NCBI GenBank assembly: GCA_964614365.1 | Contig: CAZTLA010000114.1 | Coordinates: 1-9,615 of the forward strand | Source of the DNA: JACQWR01 sp964614365 | Lineage (GTDB): Bacteria; Desulfobacterota; Syntrophia; Syntrophales; JACQWR01 | Direction of reading: 5' to 3' | DNA: 9,615 bases | Shown here: positions 4,637 through 9,615 of the stretch, one piece after another | Numbering within the stretch: position 1 is the stretch's first letter | Layout: every line of letters starts with the position of its first letter | Notes under the pieces: model-generated | Database searches by the model: none | What the model was told of the DNA's origin: nothing | The model's input: the letters and a program-made list of their open reading frames with translations, nothing else | Program-made: the position numbers and the translations under genes

Positions 4637-6874
4637 TTATTGACAGCGTGCGATTCGTGCTCGTATCTGGTTGTTACATGCCCCTAACGTACAGGCCTTC
4701 TTCCAGTCTGAACATGCCTTGATTCCGTTTCCTTTAGAATCATAGGCACTTGCCCGGTTGATGTATGCACGGACATTATCAGAATCCATCTCGATTGCCC
4801 GGTCAAAATCCGGAATAGAGCGATCACGCTCACCTTTGAGCAGCAAAGTAAAGCCCCTGTTGTTATAGGCTTCAGAGTCTTTGGGGTCGAGTTGGACGGC
4901 TATATTAAGCTCTGCTATGGCACGGTCATAGGCCCCCGCACGGCCAAAAACAACCCCTCTCTGATTGAAGGCACCTGCATGCTTTGGATTTATTTCTATT
5001 GCTTTATTGAGGTCTGAAAGGGCGCGCCTCAAGTCCCCTCTGGTGCTGAAGGCAGAGCCCCGATGAACATACGCATCACAGAGTTCGGGATCAATTTCCA
5101 ATGCCTTATTATAGTCAGAGAAGGCCTTATCAATGTTACCTTGCAACTCAAAGACATTCCCCCGATTTACATATGCCATGGCAGACCGCGCGTCACTTTC
5201 GATTGCTTTGTTGTAATCAGATAGGGCGCGGTCAAACTCTTTCAGAATAGAATAGACATTTCCGCGGTTGACATAGGCGCCGGCGAATGAAGGGTCCAGT
5301 TCAACCGCCTTGGTGAAATCCGCTATGGCAATATTTCTTTGCCCGGTTGCATTGTATATATGGCCACGATTGAAATAGGCGGATGCATCTCGTGGGTTCA
5401 ACTCTATTGCCTTTGTGTAATCCGATACCGCCTGAGAGACATTCCCTTTTTCGCTATAGGCATTTCCCCTGTTGCTGTATGCTTCAGCGAACCGGGGATT
5501 AATCTCCAGAGCTTTGTTGTAGTCCAACAACGCAAGATCTATTGCTTTTTTCACTGTCCGCACTATTCCACGATTATTGTAAGCAGCAGCGTTCCGCGGA
5601 TCTACCTCTATCGCTTTTCCATAGTCAGCAATGGCTTGCTCCTGATGACCCGAATCTTTTTGGAGGTTCCCTCTGTTGATGTATGCTTCAGCAAACCGGG
5701 GATTAATCTCCAGAGCTTTGTTGTAATCCGACAAAGCAAGATCGATTGCTTTTTTCGCCGCGTGTACTGCTCCACGATTATTGTAAGCAGAAGCGTTTTG
5801 GGGATCTACTTCAAGCGCTTTCCCATAGTCAGCAAGTGCTAGCTCTGGATGACCTGAATCTTTCTGTATGTTACCTCTGTTAGAAAAAATATCACTGTCG
5901 CGGGAACCCAATTCTATTGCCATGCTGTAGTCTGCCATCGCCGAACCGAGATCACCTTTTTCATGATATAGTTTACCTCGATTCCCATAGAACCGCCAAT
6001 TTTGGGGCTGAAGCTCTATAGATTTTGTATAGCCCATTATAGCTTGACCATAGTTTTTCAACATGCTGTAAATAATTGCTTTGTTGTTGTATGCCGCCGC
6101 ATTCTTCGGCTCTAACTCGATCGCCTTGTTGTAATACGCTAAAGCACGTTCATGGTCCCCCTTCTGCTGGTATATATTACCGCGATTGTTGTAACCCTCC
6201 GTTCGTTGGGGATTTCTCTCAATAGCCTTGTCATAGTATTCACCCGCAAGATCGAAGTTCCCCTGCTGATCATAAACATAACCAAGTTGAATGTAGCCAC
6301 GATCATCGTCAGGATTCAGTGAGATTGCCTCTTGATAGGAAGATATCTGCCGGTCAGATTGTCCCTGCTCCCCATAGAGGTCTCCGAGAGACAGCGCCGT
6401 ATAGAAAGAGGGAGCAATCTCCCGGGCATTTTTGTACGCGGCTATCGCTTTATCGGTTTGCCGCAGTTTCCGATAGCACCAGCCAAGATGCGTGTATCCC
6501 TCTGCGTTCATTACTATCCTGCTTTTCATCTCATCACAGGTTTGGACTGCCCTGTCCTTTTCGCCAATCTTCCCGTATCCCTCTGCCAGAACAGCATAAC
6601 TCAGACCATCATCCGGTGCGAGTCTGACCGCAGTCTCGGCCTCATCAATTGCCTTCCCATAGGCGCCTTGTTCCAAGTAAACACTTGCCAGGCCCCAATG
6701 CGCCTCATAATAGGTCGGCATGATGGCAATTGCCTTCTTGTATTGTTCCGCAGCCTCGTCTAATTGCCCTGCATCTTTGTACGTCGTTGCCAGACCGATA
6801 TGCGCTCCTATTTTTTGCGGCAGGAGACGAATGGCTGCCTTGTATTCCTCAATCGCTTCCTTGTAAAATACCAT
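4637..6874 (-). CDS. Downstream fragment of giant TPR protein (22 repeats)
   Basis: This stretch, 745 residues from the first internal ATG, is the C-terminal two thirds of a TPR protein whose frame continues upstream without a break to the TAG at 6941-6943. I count 22 consecutive 34-residue TPRs after that TAG. The first seven are ordinary and varied. The last fifteen share the strongly uniform pattern AY-x-NRGN...A(I/L)-x-DY-x-KA(I/L)E(I/L)-x-P, which suggests late expansion. The end, ACSDWKKACTLGACN...RC, is a cysteine-containing cap often seen at the end of TPR arrays. TPR solenoids serve as protein-binding scaffolds. The ATG at 6874 has no good ribosome binding site, so independent translation is doubtful; this piece may be expressed only by readthrough or not at all. 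It also lacks its own signal peptide. The stop is TAA, close to the convergent 11-mer repeat gene. Confidence 0.8.
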   Translation of the reverse strand: MVFYKEAIEEYKAAIRLLPQKIGAHIGLATTYKDAGQLDEAAEQYKKAIAIMPTYYEAHWGLASVYLEQGAYGKAIDEAETAVRLAPDDGLSYAVLAEGYGKIGEKDRAVQTCDEMKSRIVMNAEGYTHLGWCYRKLRQTDKAIAAYKNAREIAPSFYTALSLGDLYGEQGQSDRQISSYQEAISLNPDDDRGYIQLGYVYDQQGNFDLAGEYYDKAIERNPQRTEGYNNRGNIYQQKGDHERALAYYNKAIELEPKNAAAYNNKAIIYSMLKNYGQAIMGYTKSIELQPQNWRFYGNRGKLYHEKGDLGSAMADYSMAIELGSRDSDIFSNRGNIQKDSGHPELALADYGKALEVDPQNASAYNNRGAVHAAKKAIDLALSDYNKALEINPRFAEAYINRGNLQKDSGHQEQAIADYGKAIEVDPRNAAAYNNRGIVRTVKKAIDLALLDYNKALEINPRFAEAYSNRGNAYSEKGNVSQAVSDYTKAIELNPRDASAYFNRGHIYNATGQRNIAIADFTKAVELDPSFAGAYVNRGNVYSILKEFDRALSDYNKAIESDARSAMAYVNRGNVFELQGNIDKAFSDYNKALEIDPELCDAYVHRGSAFSTRGDLRRALSDLNKAIEINPKHAGAFNQRGVVFGRAGAYDRAIAELNIAVQLDPKDSEAYNNRGFTLLLKGERDRSIPDFDRAIEMDSDNVRAYINRASAYDSKGNGIKACSDWKKACTLGACNNQIRARIARCQ
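5471..5878 (-). repeat. 204-bp tandem duplication (two-TPR unit) inside the TPR gene
   Basis: Two adjacent 68-codon units, 5878 to 5675 and 5674 to 5471, each encode two TPRs beginning RGN(I/L)QKDSGH and ending with the shared NKALEINPRFAEAY block. Short DNA runs remain identical at an offset of exactly 204 bases, for example around 5481-5530 against 5685-5734 with only scattered changes. This points to a fairly recent internal duplication. Confidence 0.75.
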
Positions 6875-6940
6875 TTCTCGGTATGCTTTCCCTGCGAGCT
6901 TGTGGAGCGCATAGCTGTTGGGAAAGTTCTTGAGTCCCCT

Positions 6941-6943
6941 CTA
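6941..6943 (-). other. In-frame TAG interrupting the TPR gene
   Basis: On the - strand the codons read ...QALDIY, TAG, RGLKNFPNS..., and the frame on both sides is the same. The 34-residue TPR spacing is exactly kept if the TAG is counted as one residue, which would be position 25 of the tenth repeat, a variable surface position in helix B. One base change from CAG, AAG or GAG (Q, K or E) would give this codon. Without the stop the product would be 1177 residues from the ATG at 8170, with 32 repeats. TAG is also the normal stop of two other genes in the window (2863-2865 and 8368-8370). A nonsense mutation or read error is therefore more likely than programmed recoding. Confidence 0.85.
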
Positions 6944-8170
6944 GTAAATGTCAAGGGCCTGGCGATATTGTCCGGCTGCTGCATAGGCGAAACCGAGGTC
7001 AACGTATGCCCCGGCTTCGCTAAGATTCGCTTCGAGGGATTCCTTGTACCGGGCTATTGCATCGGCATATCGTTCCTGCTGGAAAAAAAGATCCCCCCAT
7101 ATCTTTGCGCGTAACTTGTACGCAGGGAATTTGTCATTTATTTTTCCTGCAAAATCAGCCGCACTCGTAAAATCCCTCTTTGCGGAATAGGCATAAAAAC
7201 TTGCAAGGTATCCCACAATCAACTCCGGATAGTCGTTTAGGAATCGCTGAGCGATGGCCGTGACCCGACTGTAATCCTTTTGCGCATAGGCAATTCCAAG
7301 CCCGGTGAAGAGTGCGAGATGCGAAGAGTCCTCATCGCTAAACGCCTTCTTGTAGAGCATAACTGCGCCGTCAATCTTATCCATCGCCAGCAGGATGGTG
7401 ATTTTCTGTAATAATCCCCATTGCGATGTCGGCTCCTTTGCCATGTACATATCCAGCTCGCTCAGCGCTTCTTCATACCTCCCCATCGCTGCGTACACAT
7501 CACTGAGGTGCAAGTATATCGAGACCTGACTGGGATATGATTTGATCATCCTTTTGTAGATTATAACAGCCTGTTCGTAGTTGTGATCAAAGAGCTTAAG
7601 CTGAGCCTCAATGAAGTGAGCATCAAGGTTTTTCGGGTCCTGATTCAGGAGCTCGGAGATCACTGTCTCCGCATAGACGCGGTCTCCTCTGCCGAGGTAA
7701 ATCAATGCCTTCCAGAGCTTGAGGACCATCACTTCCGGGTTAATGCGCAATGCCTTGTCGATCTCTTTCAAGGAGTTCTCACTATCTCCAAGATTGTAGT
7801 ACGTCATGCCAAGCATAAAATGAACAAACCCGGATTCGGGATAGCGATCGAGAGCCGCTCGGCATTTCAGTAAAACCTGTTTGAGTCGATGGTTCTCAAA
7901 ATCTTCTATAAGGGATTTCACGATTTCGCAGAGTTGTCCGTCGTACTGCCCCCGGTAGACTGCAATCTCACGACATTCACCAAGCCACTGCGGAATCAAC
8001 AGAGGTAGCTTGAAAGATTGCTCGTCGTCCCTTTCTGCCGGAATATCCTTTGATGTTTTTCCGGATTGCGGTGAAGGAGCTGCTTCTCTTTGTGGGATGG
8101 CAGATCCATCTGTTGGCAATGTCAGAAAACAGAACAGAAACAGCACGACCATCAGAAACATTTTTCTCAT
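6941..8170 (-). CDS. Upstream, signal-bearing fragment of giant TPR protein (10 repeats)
   Basis: The fragment encodes 409 residues. The start is the ATG at 8170, chosen because GAGGGGG (8183 to 8177) lies six bases upstream and a good promoter sits just beyond. An in-frame ATG at 8200 overlaps the predicted -10 box and is unlikely. MRKMFLMVVLFLFCFLTLPT is a clear Sec signal with probable cleavage after GSA near residue 23, so the protein is exported to the periplasm or anchored there. A low-complexity linker rich in P, S, Q and K follows (to about residue 50). About ten TPRs run from near residue 80 to the end. They are more diverged than those downstream, with typical cores such as LGMTYYNLGDSENSLKEIDK and HLSDVYAAMGRYEEALSELD. 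The TAG cuts repeat ten in half, so a terminated product would lack its last half-helix. A binding-scaffold role is inferred from the family; no partner is visible. Confidence 0.8.
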   Translation of the reverse strand: MRKMFLMVVLFLFCFLTLPTDGSAIPQREAAPSPQSGKTSKDIPAERDDEQSFKLPLLIPQWLGECREIAVYRGQYDGQLCEIVKSLIEDFENHRLKQVLLKCRAALDRYPESGFVHFMLGMTYYNLGDSENSLKEIDKALRINPEVMVLKLWKALIYLGRGDRVYAETVISELLNQDPKNLDAHFIEAQLKLFDHNYEQAVIIYKRMIKSYPSQVSIYLHLSDVYAAMGRYEEALSELDMYMAKEPTSQWGLLQKITILLAMDKIDGAVMLYKKAFSDEDSSHLALFTGLGIAYAQKDYSRVTAIAQRFLNDYPELIVGYLASFYAYSAKRDFTSAADFAGKINDKFPAYKLRAKIWGDLFFQQERYADAIARYKESLEANLSEAGAYVDLGFAYAAAGQYRQALDIY

Positions 8171-8176
8171 CGGAAT

Positions 8177-8183
8177 CCCCCTC
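8177..8183 (-). promoter_or_regulatory. Ribosome binding site fixing the TPR gene start
   Basis: GAGGGGG on the - strand lies six bases ahead of the ATG at 8170-8168, while the alternative ATG at 8200 has none. This site places the start directly before the basic end of the signal peptide (MRKMF). Confidence 0.6.
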
Positions 8184-8195
8184 TGCGGATGTCTC

Positions 8196-8224
8196 AACAT
8201 ATCTGTATAGTTCCCAGTTGTTAA
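8196..8224 (-). promoter_or_regulatory. Candidate sigma-70 promoter of the TPR gene
   Basis: On the - strand TTAACA (8224 to 8219; five of six matches) and TATGTT (8201 to 8196; four of six, keeping the key T, A and T) are 17 bases apart. Transcription would begin near 8189, leaving a leader of about 18 bases that contains the ribosome binding site. The spacing and position make this plausible. Confidence 0.45.
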
Positions 8225-8367
8225 GATTACTTATTAGTCCCAATTGAATTGAGCCAAAGCATACCGTAACTACCTTGACCATTAAACAGAAAAATATCTG
8301 ATGCTATTATCATGATTTTCATCTCGCTTTAGGGAAGCTCTCTGATAATCTCCGGTCACGGTGGTTG

Positions 8368-9450
8368 CTATTCGCCGGGGAAGAATTCGGACATTAACCA
8401 GGGCGTGCCGGTCCTGGCCAGTTCCGCTTTAAACATCCGGCGGATTTCCGGGTCTTCATCCTCGTACTCTATCTGCCTGCCGCCTTTCTTGACGCTCACG
8501 CCGCTTCCTTTGGATTCTTTGTGGATTCCCCTGAATTTTTTGCTGCCTCCGGCATGCAATGCCAGGTACCTGGCCGGCAGGCTGCCGCTGTTGAAGTGCT
8601 GATGGAACCAGAGATCGGGAGGGGCAAAGAACGTGCCTGGCTGCCAGTCGATCCTTACCCGCTCGCCGCCCTCCTTCGGCCAGACGAGCGTATAGCCGGT
8701 GCCGCTCAGGATTAAAAGCTGGGCCTCCCCATGACCGTAGTGGGCCTTCTTGTACGTGCCCACGGGAAATTCAGACACGTGGGCGGTCATGATATTGCTC
8801 GATAGCTCAAACCGGATATTGGAGCTTCGCGCCCCGCGGTCCTTCCACTCCTCCAGTTTGAACGAACGCACGTCGGGGATGAAGTTGCTCTCCCAGATCC
8901 TGCCGGCATACAGCGTTCCCTTGGCGCTGAAAAATCCGTCTTTGCCGCTGAATCTTTTCTTAAATACGAAGGGATTGTTGAAGATGAAGTCCAGGTCGTT
9001 ACAGAGATTGATGAACACAGGGGCCTGGGTTACGCCTAACAGGCGCGCAGGGTGCGTTCCGGACCCGTTGAAATGCTGATGCCACGCATTCAGCGGCGGC
9101 GCAAAAAGGCTGCCCTCCTGCCATTCGAACGAATGCCTGTGGCCGTCTTCATTCCAGACGGTGGTGGCGCCGCGTCCCTCGAGGACGTAGATTATTTCTT
9201 CATACAGGTGCCGCTGGGGCTCCAGGCTCCCGCCGGGGGGAATTTCACAAACGTAAGCGTCCACAACCAATTCGAGTCCTTGGAGGTTGATGAAGGCGCC
9301 CATCCCGCCCTTGCGCTTCCACGGCCCCAATTTCAACCGCCTGACATCCGGTACGCTGTAATCGCGGACGAGGGGAACGCCTTCCTCGGCAAGCCACTGC
9401 TCATAGAGGTTCAGCTTCCGCAGTGAGGGTTCGTGCTTATGATCTTGCAT
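8368..9450 (-). CDS. Bicupin protein (two cupin domains)
   Basis: The 360-residue product contains two related beta-barrel cupin domains from an internal duplication. The first spans about residues 35-145 and the second about 190-300. Matching blocks are VPDVRRLKLGPWK with IPDVRSFKLEEWK, and GSLFAPPLNAWHQHFN with GTFFAPPDLWFHQHFN. Candidate metal ligands are H81, E84/E85 and H124/H126 in domain one, and H237, H240, E242 and H283/H285 in domain two, so one or two metal centres are possible. Bicupins include gentisate-type dioxygenases and sugar or oxalate enzymes, but the first domain lacks the full HxH of the cupin motif. I therefore make no enzymatic call. No signal peptide is seen, so it is probably cytoplasmic. 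The ATG at 9450 is chosen because GAGGAG lies six bases upstream; an in-frame TTG at 9477 is less likely. The stop is TAG, with an in-frame TGA four codons later. The 197 bases beyond it hold no gene and no clear terminator. Confidence 0.8.
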   Translation of the reverse strand: MQDHKHEPSLRKLNLYEQWLAEEGVPLVRDYSVPDVRRLKLGPWKRKGGMGAFINLQGLELVVDAYVCEIPPGGSLEPQRHLYEEIIYVLEGRGATTVWNEDGHRHSFEWQEGSLFAPPLNAWHQHFNGSGTHPARLLGVTQAPVFINLCNDLDFIFNNPFVFKKRFSGKDGFFSAKGTLYAGRIWESNFIPDVRSFKLEEWKDRGARSSNIRFELSSNIMTAHVSEFPVGTYKKAHYGHGEAQLLILSGTGYTLVWPKEGGERVRIDWQPGTFFAPPDLWFHQHFNSGSLPARYLALHAGGSKKFRGIHKESKGSGVSVKKGGRQIEYEDEDPEIRRMFKAELARTGTPWLMSEFFPGE

Positions 9451-9456
9451 GGAAGG

Positions 9457-9462
9457 CTCCTC
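9457..9462 (-). promoter_or_regulatory. Ribosome binding site fixing the bicupin start
   Basis: GAGGAG on the - strand sits six bases ahead of the ATG at 9450-9448. It is the best Shine-Dalgarno match in the region and favours this ATG over the in-frame TTG at 9477, which would place the same GAGGAG inside the coding sequence. Confidence 0.7.
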
Positions 9463-9516
9463 GCTCAAATCTGACAACTTCGTAAAAGGTAAGAAGAATG
9501 GCTCTTTCGTTGGGCG

Positions 9517-9545
9517 AATATAGGAAAAAGCGGACTATGTGTCAA
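9517..9545 (-). promoter_or_regulatory. Near-consensus sigma-70 promoter of the bicupin gene
   Basis: On the - strand a perfect -35 TTGACA (9545 to 9540), a 17-base spacer and TATATT (9522 to 9517; five of six) form the best promoter in the window. Transcription would start near 9510, about 60 bases before the ATG at 9450. The -35 box lies at the edge of the TGTC-repeat region that continues to the right end. Confidence 0.65.
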
Positions 9546-9561
9546 CAAAAAGCCGATGATT

Positions 9562-9610
9562 TGTCAGGAGCAAATGATATGTCCGGTATTGTAGCACACA
9601 ATCTGTCCGG
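9562..9610. repeat. Short spaced direct repeats TGTC(A/C)GG, possible mobile-element end
   Basis: TGTCAGG at 9562-9568, TGTCCGG at 9580-9586 and TGTCCGG at 9604-9610 recur at spacings of 18 and 24 bases, with a related TGTCAAC at 9540-9546. Some insertion sequences, such as the IS21 family, carry multiple short repeats of this kind at their ends as transposase sites, so an element may begin here and extend beyond the window. No transposase gene is visible in the window, and regulator-binding sites for the adjacent promoter are an alternative. Confidence 0.35.
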
Positions 9611-9615
9611 TTTGA

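Noticed and set aside
5339..5842. 167-codon open frame on the + strand opposite the TPR gene
   Set aside because: It is antisense to the TPR repeats and inherits its length and internal repetition from them, with no start signal.
4637..6200. CRISPR-like array suggested by regularly recurring motifs
   Set aside because: The periodicity is 102 bases in a single open frame and follows the 34-residue TPR repeat; there are no constant repeats with unique spacers.
6941..6943. Programmed pyrrolysine incorporation at the TAG
   Set aside because: TAG ends two other genes in this window, no pyl genes are visible and TPR scaffolds are not known pyrrolysine proteins; a nonsense change or read error is simpler.
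9052..9426. 124-codon open frame on the + strand opposite the bicupin gene
   Set aside because: The opposite strand encodes conserved cupin motifs with a good ribosome binding site; this frame is its shadow.

Overview
This window looks like a chromosomal segment from a Gram-negative bacterium. The genes have moderate GC, Shine-Dalgarno leaders and Sec or Tat export signals, and one encodes a periplasmic-type solute-binding protein. The mix (orphan binding protein, bicupin, long TPR protein, UppP) would suit an anaerobic Desulfobacterota (former Deltaproteobacteria) genome. That is an impression from the gene set and protein style; no marker gene here settles the taxonomy.

Layout, left to right. 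(1) The 3' part of an AT-richer small membrane-protein gene runs in from the left edge (to 400). (2) A Tat-exported M19-type dipeptidase (616-1674, +). (3) A 386-bp gap (1675-2060) holds an inverted pair of related hairpins that looks like a REP doublet (REPIN/BIME-like), plus a third GC-rich hairpin. (4) uppP, undecaprenyl-diphosphatase (2061-2861, +, TTG start), converges on (5) an orphan ABC-type solute-binding protein (2863-4023, -) with one base between the stop codons. (6) A divergent intergenic region leads to a small exported protein (4266-4613, +) whose mature part is eight tandem 11-residue repeats. (7) A very long exported TPR protein (8170 to 4637, -) of 32 repeats is split by one in-frame TAG codon at 6941-6943. 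(8) A bicupin protein (9450 to 8368, -) has a near-consensus sigma-70 promoter. That promoter abuts short direct repeats at the right edge that may be the end of a mobile element.

Most genes appear to be separate transcription units; no operon is obvious. Several products act in or across the envelope (dipeptidase, UppP, binding protein, 11-mer repeat protein, TPR protein), but the sequence does not show that they form one pathway.

The points most worth a second look are the in-frame TAG that interrupts an otherwise perfectly phased TPR array, the 11-residue repeat protein (synuclein/LEA-like periodicity with an export signal), and the paired hairpin element with compensatory stem changes. 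I found no CRISPR array, tRNA, rRNA or clear defence system.
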